From Alphaproteobacteria bacterium (GTDB lineage: Bacteria > Pseudomonadota > Alphaproteobacteria > Micavibrionales > Micavibrionaceae), in assembly GCA_022763065.1 (NCBI GenBank), contig JALEGH010000043.1, forward strand, positions 1-42,623: DNA of 42,623 nt. Direction: 5' to 3'. Below the pieces are notes generated by a model, which did not search any database, was not told where the DNA came from, and worked only from the letters and a program-made list of their open reading frames with translations. Position numbers and translations under genes: made by a program. This document shows positions 1 through 7,642 of the stretch, in pieces. Position 1 is the stretch's first letter; every line of letters starts with the position of its first letter.

Positions 1-2
1 AT

Positions 3-107
3 TTCACCGCAACTGAATGTGCAGCCTGTGACGGGTATCCTGCCCTTTGCGTTGAAAATGACACGGGCGACGGCTATTCTTTTTACCGTATTTTAGCCGC
101 TCAATAA
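3..107 (+). CDS. Possible C-terminal end of a gene entering from the left
   Basis: A plus-strand frame is open from the window edge to a TAA at 105-107 and encodes about 34 residues with three cysteines, ending tail-to-tail one base before the engB stop. A second frame is also open from the edge to a TAG at 94-96, so the choice of frame is uncertain. No family can be recognised from so short a piece. The convergent fit with engB is the only reason to prefer this frame. Confidence 0.3.
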   Translation, partial: FTATECAACDGYPALCVENDTGDGYSFYRILAAQ

Positions 108-108
108 G

Positions 109-738
109 TTATTGCATGGATGCAATCACGGCACGCAAATCCGCAATGCCTATATCTTTGATAGAGCTTGTCTGTAAAAAATATGGATAGCTTGCCGGAT
201 GTTTTTTAAGTTTCGCATTCAAATCTGCTTTGACTTTTTCGAGCTCCGCTTTTTTCGCCTTATCACATTTTGTCAAAATAATACGGTAAGGAACGGCTGC
301 CTCGTCCAGCATACTCATCATATGTTCATCACTCTCTTTCAGGCGGTGACGACTATCGACCAGAATGAAGGTACATCTCAAATTTGGCCGACCACGCAGA
401 TAATCGCGCATAAGCTGATCCCACTGTGCACGCTGCGTCTTGGAAACTTTGGCGTAGCCATAACCCGGCATATCGACAAGATAAAGCGCTCCACCAAGAT
501 CGAAGAAATTAAGCTGCTGCGTACGCCCCGGTGTATTGGATGTACGCGCCAGATTGCTGCGCCCTGTAAGTGCGTTCAAAAGCGAAGATTTCCCGACATT
601 GGAACGCCCGGCAAAGGCCACTTCCGCCCTGTTTGCCGCAGGTAATTGCTCTAGCCCCGCAACGCCTAAAATAAAATCACAAGGGCCTGAAAAAAGGAGC
701 CTCGCTGCTTCTAATTCCTGTTTGGAGAATTCTTCCAT
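109..738 (-). CDS. engB: EngB/YsxC/YihA ribosome-biogenesis GTPase
   Basis: This 209-residue protein has the full set of TRAFAC GTPase motifs: G1 GRSNVGKS at residues 44-51, the conserved NTPGRT stretch around 68-73, G3 DMPG at 89-92 and a TKCD guanine-specificity motif near 157. The family acts in the cytoplasm in late assembly of the large ribosomal subunit. The length is usual for EngB. It is the last gene of the rpmH-rnpA-yidD-yidC-engB run, 23 bases after yidC, so it is probably cotranscribed; yidC next to engB is common in alphaproteobacteria. Nothing unusual was seen. Confidence 0.96.
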   Translation of the reverse strand: MEEFSKQELEAARLLFSGPCDFILGVAGLEQLPAANRAEVAFAGRSNVGKSSLLNALTGRSNLARTSNTPGRTQQLNFFDLGGALYLVDMPGYGYAKVSKTQRAQWDQLMRDYLRGRPNLRCTFILVDSRHRLKESDEHMMSMLDEAAVPYRIILTKCDKAKKAELEKVKADLNAKLKKHPASYPYFLQTSSIKDIGIADLRAVIASMQ

Positions 739-761
739 AGCTGCACCCTCCCGTCACAACG

Positions 762-2729
762 TTACTTCTTTTTCTTTTGTGTCGGTTTTTTCTTTTTCGG
801 CTTTGGTTTTGAAATTGGCTTCTTTTTTGCCGCTTTTTTCCGCGCCCGTTTGATCGCATTTTCCGGTGTATCTTCCTGATCAATACCAAGGGCAGTTTCT
901 ACATTTTCTTCGATAACCTTAGCCTCAGGATGTATACCTTCTACCGGCTCCATCTCCTTGTCTTTATTCTTCCCCAAAAAGTTACCAACCAAATCAACTT
1001 CAACGCCCATCATGCGCATAATCACATATTGCTGAATAACGGCTAAAAGATTGTTAAAGGTCCAGTAAATCACAAGACCGGCAGCAAATTGCGCCAGAAT
1101 AAAAGTCATCAGCCACGGCATTGCCGCAATAATTTGCGCTTGCATCTTATCTGTTGGCGGCGGTGATAATTTACGCTGCACAATCATGGTCAGTAGCATC
1201 AAACACGGCCACACTCCAATCATAAGAAACCCCGGCGGGTTCCACGGGATGAGGCCAAAAAGATTAAATATACTTGTCGGGTCAGGCGCAGATAAATCCT
1301 GAATCCAACCAAAAAACGGCGCATGGCGCATTTCAATTGTGTTGGAGAGCACCTTGAAAAGAGAAAAGAAAATTGGAATTTGTATCAAAATCGGCAAACA
1401 GCCCGCCGCCGGATTAACTTTTTCCTTTTGGTAAAGCTTGACCAGCTCTTGCTGTAATTTTTGTTTGTCTTCATCTTTATATTTATCGCGCAACTCGTTC
1501 ATCTGCGGCCCTAATTGCCGCAATTTGGCGAATGACCGGTAAGATGTATTGGCCAGCGGAAATACACAAATTCTTAAGACAACGGTAAACATGATGATGG
1601 CTACACCGAAATTACCAACGAGACCGTAGAAAAAATTAATAATGGCAAAGAAAGGACGCGTGAGAAAATAAAACAGGCCAAAATCAACCGCCAGATCAAA
1701 ATGTGGTACATCCCATTCTTTTTCATACTTTTCCAACAGATCCAGCTTCTTGGCACCGGCAAAAAGATGGGTTGAAAATTCGCTCATACCACCAACAGGC
1801 ACAGACAGGGTAGGACCCATCATATCCGCCTGATAACGGTCTTTCACATTTGCCCGTGCCGCCTTGGTATAGGTAATGCGATATTTAACCGGGCTTTTTT
1901 GATCGGGCACCAAAGCAGTCAACCAGTTTTTGGAGGTCAAACCAATCCAGCCTTCTTTAGCCGTTTGGGTAATGGTGGGATTGCCTTCCATCTTGCCATA
2001 CCCTTCCTCAATCAGCTCCGTGCCGATATAACCAATTGGTCCCTCATGTACGACCCAACGCCCCAGATAATCCTCCGGTATGCCGCGTTGCACCACCAGC
2101 GCATAAGGGTGAAGCTCTACTTTGCTGCCTGTATTATTGATCACGCGCTGAACAATGTGAAAACCGTAATCCTCGTTAAGTTCAATCACCCGCTCAAAGG
2201 TTAAACCCTGACCATTACTCCACTGTAAGGCAACCGGACTGTCCGGCGCCAGATCCTCTCCCGCACTTAATGTCCAGACACTCTCATTATCTGGCATTTT
2301 AAGGGATCTATCGGATGCCACCCACCCATGCTCGGTATATTTCGGATGAGAAGACCCTGCCGGTGACAGGACAACGGCATTTTCCTGCCTCGCAATTGTT
2401 TTGAAATGGTTGGTCAGTGCCAAATCATCAAGCCGCGCGCCTTTTAAGTTGATAGAACCTTTGACAAAATCATTTTCAAGCGCGATGCGCTCCTTTTGTG
2501 TTTCAGAAATCACCTCCGCGCGCGGACGCAGGGCTTGTACCTTCATGCCTTCTTGGGTTTGGTTTTCAAGCGCAACCTTCTCGGCAATTTCAGCCGCTGC
2601 GCGCATTTTTTCCATTTTCGGTTTTAAGATAAAATGATCATAGGAAAGCCACAGTAAAATGGACAACACCCCGAATAAAATGAGGTTGCGCATATCTTGA
2701 GGGTGCATTTGATCTTTTTGCTGCATCAT
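762..2729 (-). CDS. yidC: YidC membrane protein insertase
   Basis: YidC inserts and folds proteins in the inner membrane, alone or with SecYEG. The 655-residue protein has an N-terminal membrane segment (about residues 12-30), a large periplasmic P1 domain (about 60-340), and a C-terminal bundle of five membrane helices from about 355 to 590 with the usual PILIQIPIFFSLF-type segment. Translation starts at one of two adjacent ATGs preceded by AAAAAGG. The last 25 residues are almost entirely Lys, Pro and Ala, giving a very basic cytoplasmic tail; such tails can help ribosome docking in YidC/Oxa1 proteins. It follows yidD closely. Confidence 0.97.
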   Translation of the reverse strand: MMQQKDQMHPQDMRNLILFGVLSILLWLSYDHFILKPKMEKMRAAAEIAEKVALENQTQEGMKVQALRPRAEVISETQKERIALENDFVKGSINLKGARLDDLALTNHFKTIARQENAVVLSPAGSSHPKYTEHGWVASDRSLKMPDNESVWTLSAGEDLAPDSPVALQWSNGQGLTFERVIELNEDYGFHIVQRVINNTGSKVELHPYALVVQRGIPEDYLGRWVVHEGPIGYIGTELIEEGYGKMEGNPTITQTAKEGWIGLTSKNWLTALVPDQKSPVKYRITYTKAARANVKDRYQADMMGPTLSVPVGGMSEFSTHLFAGAKKLDLLEKYEKEWDVPHFDLAVDFGLFYFLTRPFFAIINFFYGLVGNFGVAIIMFTVVLRICVFPLANTSYRSFAKLRQLGPQMNELRDKYKDEDKQKLQQELVKLYQKEKVNPAAGCLPILIQIPIFFSLFKVLSNTIEMRHAPFFGWIQDLSAPDPTSIFNLFGLIPWNPPGFLMIGVWPCLMLLTMIVQRKLSPPPTDKMQAQIIAAMPWLMTFILAQFAAGLVIYWTFNNLLAVIQQYVIMRMMGVEVDLVGNFLGKNKDKEMEPVEGIHPEAKVIEENVETALGIDQEDTPENAIKRARKKAAKKKPISKPKPKKKKPTQKKKK

Positions 2730-2776
2730 CGCGGCCTTTTTAAGTTTTTATCAGGTTGTTTTGAATTGTCCGGCGT

Positions 2777-3022
2777 TTATACCCGATCACGCGAACAGGT
2801 GCAATCCTGCGCTGGCACTTCATCAACCATATTCCCGCGATACCAGGGGTGACATTTTAAAATACGCCGGGAAGCAAGCCACATCCCTTTAAAAACACCG
2901 TGCCTTTCAATCGCCTGCACCGCATAAGCCGAACATGTCGGGTAAAAACGGCAATTTTTTCCCAAAAGCGGAGAAATGACAAAAGAGTAGAATTTAATAA
3001 TTTGAATCAGGACAAATTTCAT
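2777..3022 (-). CDS. yidD: YidD membrane protein insertion efficiency factor
   Basis: This 81-residue protein carries the YidD signature: an N-terminal amphipathic segment with YSFVISPLLGKNCRFYPTCS, then YAVQAIERHG and the LKCHPWYRGN block. The conserved cysteines are present (residues 24, 30 and 58 or so). YidD lies on the inner face of the membrane and aids YidC-dependent insertion. Its start overlaps the rnpA stop by four bases (ATGA), the usual coupling in this operon. Length is normal for the family. Confidence 0.95.
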   Translation of the reverse strand: MKFVLIQIIKFYSFVISPLLGKNCRFYPTCSAYAVQAIERHGVFKGMWLASRRILKCHPWYRGNMVDEVPAQDCTCSRDRV

Positions 3023-3408
3023 GCTTTTGACTTTTCAATTCCCAACCTTTTGAGACACCACACCAAATCATTTTTAAGCGCTTCATAATCATACTTTAAT
3101 GTGTTCAGGCGTCCAATAACAACGATATCAAGATGATGGCCTGCTTTGGCATAGGCCGGAAGCACCTCCCGCACTACTGCCCGTAAACGCCGCTTCACCC
3201 GGTTACGCTCCACCGCCAGCTTACTGACACGTTTACTGACCGTCAGGCCATAGCGCAGCTTTCCATCCTCATTAGGGGCAAGCTCTATCACCATGCCCTT
3301 GGACACCCATTTGGTCTGATTTTCCTTGCTCAATTTTTGAACGCGCAAAAAATCAGACCGCTTTTTCAAGCGGTCCAATAATTTCATCTCTTCTTTTGTG
3401 GACTTCAT
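3019..3408 (-). CDS. rnpA: Ribonuclease P protein component
   Basis: RnpA is the protein subunit of RNase P, which removes 5' leaders from pre-tRNAs together with the RnpB RNA. The 129-residue protein is basic and contains the family signature RNRVKRRLRAVVRE in the middle, preceded by the GLTVSKRVSKLAVE strand. Its position between rpmH and yidD is the classical arrangement. An alternative start at the internal Met 8 (MKLLDRLKKRSDF) would fit the usual family start better, so the first seven residues may not be translated. Confidence 0.95.
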   Translation of the reverse strand: MKSTKEEMKLLDRLKKRSDFLRVQKLSKENQTKWVSKGMVIELAPNEDGKLRYGLTVSKRVSKLAVERNRVKRRLRAVVREVLPAYAKAGHHLDIVVIGRLNTLKYDYEALKNDLVWCLKRLGIEKSKA

Positions 3409-3532
3409 TTAAGTTCCGCCAAACGCAATAATCGTTTCAATTTTTTTCTTATACTAGGCACGAGAAGCGAAATGTACAAAACCGTACATGAGCGCCGAGA
3501 AACGCAGTATAAGGAAAAAAGGGTACGATTAT

Positions 3533-3667
3533 CTACGCGCTCAAACGGGCACGGCCTTTACTACGGCGCGCATTAATAACACGGCGACCATTTTTCGTTG
3601 CCATACGCGCACGGAAACCGTGACGGCGCTTGCGGACCAGTTTACTAGGTTGGAATGTACGTTTCAT
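3533..3667 (-). CDS. rpmH: 50S ribosomal protein L34
   Basis: Reading the minus strand from the ATG at 3665-3667 to the TAG at 3533-3535 gives 44 residues starting [19 protein letters not shown] and ending with the [12 protein letters not shown] tail. This is a textbook bacterial L34, and the 44-residue length is exact for the family. An SD-like CGGAGAG lies upstream of the start. It is the first gene of the operon and is preceded by a strong promoter at 3721-3749. An overlapping plus-strand reading frame is a shadow. Confidence 0.98.
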   Translation of the reverse strand: MKRTFQPSKLVRKRRHGFRARMATKNGRRVINARRSKGRARLSA

Positions 3668-3720
3668 GACGCTCTCCGTTTCTTAAATTTGCATCTTATA
3701 TTCAAATATTGTAGGACAGG

Positions 3721-3749
3721 GTTATACAGATTAAATGTTTTTCTGTCAA
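3721..3749 (-). promoter_or_regulatory. Sigma-70 promoter of the rpmH operon
   Basis: On the minus strand TTGACA (3744-3749) is followed after exactly 17 bases by TATAAC (3721-3726), about 55 bases before the rpmH start. Both hexamers are at or within one base of consensus with optimal spacing, as expected for a ribosomal protein operon. Confidence 0.85.
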
Positions 3750-3883
3750 TTTTACTTGTACTTTAAAGTGAGCATGGCAATATAGGCAGGTAAAAAGACT
3801 TGAAATCAAGCATTTAGCCCGTAAAATAGGGCCGGAAATTGAAGTAATAAAACCAAACGCAACGATTAAAGGAAGCTTTTCCC

Positions 3884-4504
3884 ATGTATATGGACAATAA
3901 TTGGAACCCGGTTCAGGGTGAAGAACTCGCCGGATTTTTGGAACAAATCAATCCAATTGGCAATAAATACAGCGTCAATCCAGCCACGACCCTTGTGGAA
4001 TGGCGTCCGCTTCCTTTCTACGATCAAGTCGCCCTTATTCGGGTAAAAGATCCGGCCTGGACCCCGCAAAATCTCTTTATTTACTATCTGACCGATCAGG
4101 GGAATTTATATTGGCTCAATGGAACTTCTCCCCCCATTCACGATGTGAATGCCAAGGCACCCGTTAAGATCACAGATGATAACGTGTTGGAATATTTGCG
4201 TTTTTTCTGCTTTTTTGTGCGTGGTGATGAAGGCCCTTTCCTGATTGCAGAAAGCATGGAAGATACTTACATCCCCAAACAGCTGGATGACAAAACCCGC
4301 ACCGTGATTGAGGGTGTGCTCAGACCGGCGAGCTTTGAAGGCAAGGATGAAAACGGCAACTGGCTGTGTGACGGGGTGGTTTACTACTCTAACGCAATGT
4401 TTATCGCCAATTTCTCGGTTCAGCCTTCCGGTATGATTGAAATGCTAGATGATGAGCCTATTGCGGCCGATTTGCCGGTGAAAGTGGACGCACCTGTCGC
4501 ATAA
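3884..4504 (+). CDS. Protein of unknown function (206 aa)
   Basis: I do not recognise this family. The protein is 206 residues, acidic, with many aromatic residues and no signal peptide or membrane segment, so it is probably cytoplasmic. The start ATG at 3884 has a good AAGGAAG SD about 8 bases upstream and is preferred over any internal Met. The sequence alternates strand-like segments (YDQVALIRVKD, LFIYYLTDQGNLYWLNG) and helical ones, suggesting a compact alpha/beta fold. It stands alone: rpmH is divergent and the gene ends in a strong terminator at 4531-4566. Confidence 0.85.
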   Translation: MYMDNNWNPVQGEELAGFLEQINPIGNKYSVNPATTLVEWRPLPFYDQVALIRVKDPAWTPQNLFIYYLTDQGNLYWLNGTSPPIHDVNAKAPVKITDDNVLEYLRFFCFFVRGDEGPFLIAESMEDTYIPKQLDDKTRTVIEGVLRPASFEGKDENGNWLCDGVVYYSNAMFIANFSVQPSGMIEMLDDEPIAADLPVKVDAPVA

Positions 4505-4530
4505 CACGTTGTTTTTAAACATTTTTTAAG

Positions 4531-4566
4531 ATCCCTTTGGTAATATACTATCAAAGGGATTTTTTG
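4531..4566 (+). terminator. Rho-independent terminator
   Basis: ATCCCTTTG (4531-4539) pairs with CAAAGGGAT (4552-4560) around a 12-base loop and is followed at once by a T run. It lies 27 bases after the stop of the unknown gene at 3884-4504 and insulates the T4BSS gene downstream. Confidence 0.85.
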
Positions 4567-4611
4567 TTGTTCGGACATTTTGTTTGAAATTTTTCATCCC
4601 CTACATGGCTG

Positions 4612-4620
4612 TGATATAAT
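4612..4620 (+). promoter_or_regulatory. Extended -10 promoter element upstream of the IcmD/IcmC-like gene
   Basis: TGATATAAT (4612-4620) is a perfect TGnTATAAT extended -10 element, 26 bases before the ATG at 4647. No good -35 hexamer is seen at the right distance, which extended -10 promoters can do without. Confidence 0.55.
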
Positions 4621-4646
4621 GGGGGGTAATTTACGGGGCTAAAAGC

Positions 4647-5690
4647 ATGAGATCATTGAATACTGTTTTTTGTAAAATTTCTGCCATTCTCACTGTTATT
4701 GTCATGTCCAATTTTTGGCATCTTTCTGCGGCCTTAGCAGGTAACGGCGTCGCGCAGCGCGCCGCAAACGCCGCTGGAGCACATGGACAAGGAGCAGCAG
4801 GCGGGGGTGGAGGCAGCACATTGGGTAGTGTCATTACCAACTTGATGAACTCGACAGAAGGCTTCCCCAGTCTTTTTGCCGGATTTTGTTATCTCTGCGG
4901 TCTTGTTTTCGGGTTTTTAGGAATCTGGAAGCTCCGTATGCATGTTGAAAACCCCAACCAAACAGAGATTTGGGACCCCTTAAAACGCTTCTTGGCCGGT
5001 GGCGCTTTCTTCTCCCTGCCTTATTTGCGCGATGTCGTCATTGAGACCATGGCAAAAGGAACAGACGACATCAGTGGAAGTGATTTCAATACAGGCGGAG
5101 CGTCCAGCACCGGGCTAGATGCAATGCTGGTCGCGCTGATGCGCGATGTCTGGGACCCGCTTCAAATGATTTTTGTGGTCTTTGGCTATATCGCCGGTTT
5201 GATCCTTATCATTATCGGAGTTTCGCGTCTGCTCAAATCCGAACAAGAAGGCGCGCGCGGCCCAATGGGTTTTGGCACCATCATGACATTTATTGTCGCT
5301 GGCGCTCTACTTTCCTTGAATAAAATGCTGGGCGCAGCTTCCGAATCTTTGTTCCAAAGCGGTGCGATGAATCATGCTGCACTATCTTACACCAAAGGTA
5401 TGGAAGGCAGCGTTGGACACGCCAATGCGGTCATTGGCGCGATTATGGCCTTCGTGGCCATATTGGGATGGATCAGCTTTATTCGCGGCTTCTTTATCAT
5501 GCGTGGTGTGGCCGAGGGGAACCAACAAGCTTCCGCTATGGCGGGGCTTACCCATATTATCGGTGGAGCGATTGCAGTAAACTTAGGTGCCTTTATCAAT
5601 GCGGTTCAATCCACTCTTGGCATTACCGATTATGGCCTGACAATCAGTTCGGTTGAGCCCTATCTGACCAGCGTGACTTTCATCGTGTAG
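4647..5690 (+). CDS. T4BSS inner-membrane protein, apparent IcmD/DotP - IcmC/DotE fusion
   Basis: This 347-residue protein has an N-terminal signal or anchor (about 10-31), a Gly/Ala-rich stretch (35-58), and then two halves. Residues 62-130 match the separate IcmD-like protein encoded at 12015-12404: both have a GxxYxxG...G.LGI.K...HVENP(N/S)QT...R..AGG..F.LP pattern. Residues 165-325 have membrane segments at about 173-192, 209-228, 262-284 and 300-322 and the layout of IcmC/DotE/DotV, small polytopic inner-membrane proteins of Dot/Icm systems. Legionella proteins of this group are about 130-195 residues, so 347 is consistent with a fusion or tandem fused family members. It lies apart from the main cluster with its own promoter. 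The family call is fairly sure; which Icm name fits each half is inference. Confidence 0.75.
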   Translation: MRSLNTVFCKISAILTVIVMSNFWHLSAALAGNGVAQRAANAAGAHGQGAAGGGGGSTLGSVITNLMNSTEGFPSLFAGFCYLCGLVFGFLGIWKLRMHVENPNQTEIWDPLKRFLAGGAFFSLPYLRDVVIETMAKGTDDISGSDFNTGGASSTGLDAMLVALMRDVWDPLQMIFVVFGYIAGLILIIIGVSRLLKSEQEGARGPMGFGTIMTFIVAGALLSLNKMLGAASESLFQSGAMNHAALSYTKGMEGSVGHANAVIGAIMAFVAILGWISFIRGFFIMRGVAEGNQQASAMAGLTHIIGGAIAVNLGAFINAVQSTLGITDYGLTISSVEPYLTSVTFIV

Positions 5691-5747
5691 GGTCAGGACC
5701 CTAATTCACATTTCCAAACCGCCTTTCCTGTGATAACAAATTAGGTC

Positions 5748-7001
5748 ATGGTAAAAAATAACCCTGACATTGTTATCGTTGGCGCAGGCCACGCGGGTCT
5801 AACTCAAACTTTGCTGCTGGCTTTATCCGGCTTTAACGTTGCATGTATTGACCCAACGCCTGTTGATTTGGCGCAAGATGGAAAGCGTGATGGCCGCACC
5901 ACGGCACTGTCTTATGGCTCCATGCAGGTCATGAAGGCTGCCGGCGTGTGGGATCGGATTTTACCCCATGCTTGTGCAATTCAAGACATTCAGATATTAG
6001 ACGGCTCTTCTCCCGTTCTTCTCAACTTCTTATCAGAAGATTTGAAACAGGAAATAAGCAATCCTGCTTTCGGATGGGTTGTTGAAAATCATGTTCTGCG
6101 CCATGTCTTGCATCAGGCCATTCAGGAACAAAAGAATGCCACATTGATCTTCGGACAAAATGTAACAGATTTTGAAGAACAAGAAACACACATGAATGTG
6201 TTTTTAAGCGATGGTCAACAACTCTCCGCCAAGCTTGTTATCGGTGCCGACGGACGGAGTTCCTTCACCCGCAAATGGGCCAAAATTCCGGTACGTGAAT
6301 GGTCTTACAATCAACAAGCTTTAGTCTGTATGGTGACACATGAAAAGCCGCATCAAAATATTGCTGTAGAGCATTTTAAAAGCGAAGGGCCGTTTGCCAT
6401 TCTTCCTATGCTAGGCGGTGAACAAGGACAACATCGCTCCGCGCTTGTCTGGACCAAAGAGGTTAAATCGCATCAAAAAAATCCGCTTTTATCTTACGAT
6501 AAAAAAACTTTTATCACCGCGCTTAATGCGCGCTTTCCTGAATTTTACGGGGGCGTTACCAATATTGGAAAGCGCATGTCTTATCCACTTAATCTTATTC
6601 ATGCTTACCGTTATACCGCGCCCAGAATCGCTTTGGTTGCTGACGCGGCGCACGGCATTCACCCGATTGCCGGACAAGGGCTGAATTTAGGTTTGCGTGA
6701 TGTGGCTACCTTGTGCGAAATTCTTGTTCAGGCTAGAGAGAGTGAAAAAGATATCGGCTTAAACGATGTTTTAAAAACATATGAGCGCGCACGCAGGTTT
6801 GATAATACGGCAATGGCCGCCACCACCGATATATTGAACAAATTATTTGGTAGTGAGCATCTTATGTTGCCTTTCACCCGTAAAGTCGGACTAAAAATGG
6901 TGGAACGTTTTCTCCCGGCCAAAAAATTCTTTATGCGTCAAGCCATGGGAACAGCCGGATTGTTGCCCGATATGATCAAAACCGGAAAATTGAAGTCCTA
7001 A
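5748..7001 (+). CDS. UbiH/UbiF/COQ6-family FAD-dependent hydroxylase
   Basis: The 417-residue protein has the three signatures of class A flavoprotein monooxygenases in the ubiquinone hydroxylase family: the dinucleotide-binding IVGAGHAGL near residue 9, the GADGRSS motif near 163, and ALVADAAHGIHPIAGQGLNLG near 297. Family members hydroxylate the aromatic ring of ubiquinone precursors at the inner membrane using FAD, NAD(P)H and O2. Which ring position (UbiH, UbiI, UbiF or alphaproteobacterial UbiL/UbiM) cannot be told from sequence alone. It starts 57 bases after the T4BSS gene with a weak SD (TTAGG) and ends convergently seven bases from the minus-strand gene at 7008. It probably has no role in secretion. 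Confidence 0.9.
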   Translation: MVKNNPDIVIVGAGHAGLTQTLLLALSGFNVACIDPTPVDLAQDGKRDGRTTALSYGSMQVMKAAGVWDRILPHACAIQDIQILDGSSPVLLNFLSEDLKQEISNPAFGWVVENHVLRHVLHQAIQEQKNATLIFGQNVTDFEEQETHMNVFLSDGQQLSAKLVIGADGRSSFTRKWAKIPVREWSYNQQALVCMVTHEKPHQNIAVEHFKSEGPFAILPMLGGEQGQHRSALVWTKEVKSHQKNPLLSYDKKTFITALNARFPEFYGGVTNIGKRMSYPLNLIHAYRYTAPRIALVADAAHGIHPIAGQGLNLGLRDVATLCEILVQARESEKDIGLNDVLKTYERARRFDNTAMAATTDILNKLFGSEHLMLPFTRKVGLKMVERFLPAKKFFMRQAMGTAGLLPDMIKTGKLKS

Positions 7002-7007
7002 GCACAG

Positions 7008-7637
7008 TTAAAATCCCAAATCCTTAGGCTCCGGCAAAATGATATTTGGCTCATTCAGTAAAATGGCCGAAGGGGATTTGGATTCGTTGAACTTATCAAC
7101 ATATTCCTGGCGCACCTGATAGAGCTTTCCCTTACCAACAATAGGCTTATTGTGCGTAATGTGATCAATATGGTCTAAAATCACACTTTCGAGCTGCACA
7201 CCTTTTTCAGGGTCCTGAACAAAGGCACATTCAATTTTGCGCATCATATATTGTCCGAAAGAATCGGTATGGGTGTAATAAATCCGGACCGCCTTGCGGT
7301 ATTGCTCCACATGGCTGTGCTGGATCGTTTCGGGGTAGGGAACCTGCTGTTCCAAAAAAGCACCGCACATGCCGTAGAGAATGGTCCCTTTACGCGGTGT
7401 GCAGGATTGTACGATAGATACAATGACAAAAAGAACAATAACACTCAGCGCACCGACAACAATACCTTCCGTACTACTCGCCCACTCTTTGATCTCCGGC
7501 CAGTTATCCTTCACCCATTTTATTTTTTCCTGAATAATCTGTTTGGGTGATCTTTTGGGCAAGATTTTTTGGATAATTTTCTTAAAAGAAAATTTATTTG
7601 AATTTGCGGGTTTTTTTTGCGTTTTCTTTTTACCCAT
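7008..7637 (-). CDS. Unknown single-pass membrane protein downstream of icmB
   Basis: I do not recognise this family. The 209-residue protein has a very basic first 45 residues (Lys-rich, KIIQKILPKRSPK), one membrane segment at about 60-80, and a periplasmic domain of about 130 residues with three cysteines (one at the membrane boundary, two further on). The topology is N-in, C-out. It starts five bases after the icmB stop, so it is translated from the T4BSS operon and is likely an accessory part of the inner-membrane complex. Nothing in it matches DotF, DotI or IcmT. The role is inferred from position only. Confidence 0.8.
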   Translation of the reverse strand: MGKKKTQKKPANSNKFSFKKIIQKILPKRSPKQIIQEKIKWVKDNWPEIKEWASSTEGIVVGALSVIVLFVIVSIVQSCTPRKGTILYGMCGAFLEQQVPYPETIQHSHVEQYRKAVRIYYTHTDSFGQYMMRKIECAFVQDPEKGVQLESVILDHIDHITHNKPIVGKGKLYQVRQEYVDKFNESKSPSAILLNEPNIILPEPKDLGF

Positions 7638-7642
7638 CTCTT

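Noticed and set aside
3472..3489. ATGTAC / GTACAT hairpin between rpmH and rnpA
   Set aside because: Only six base pairs and no T run in the direction of transcription; too weak to call a terminator.
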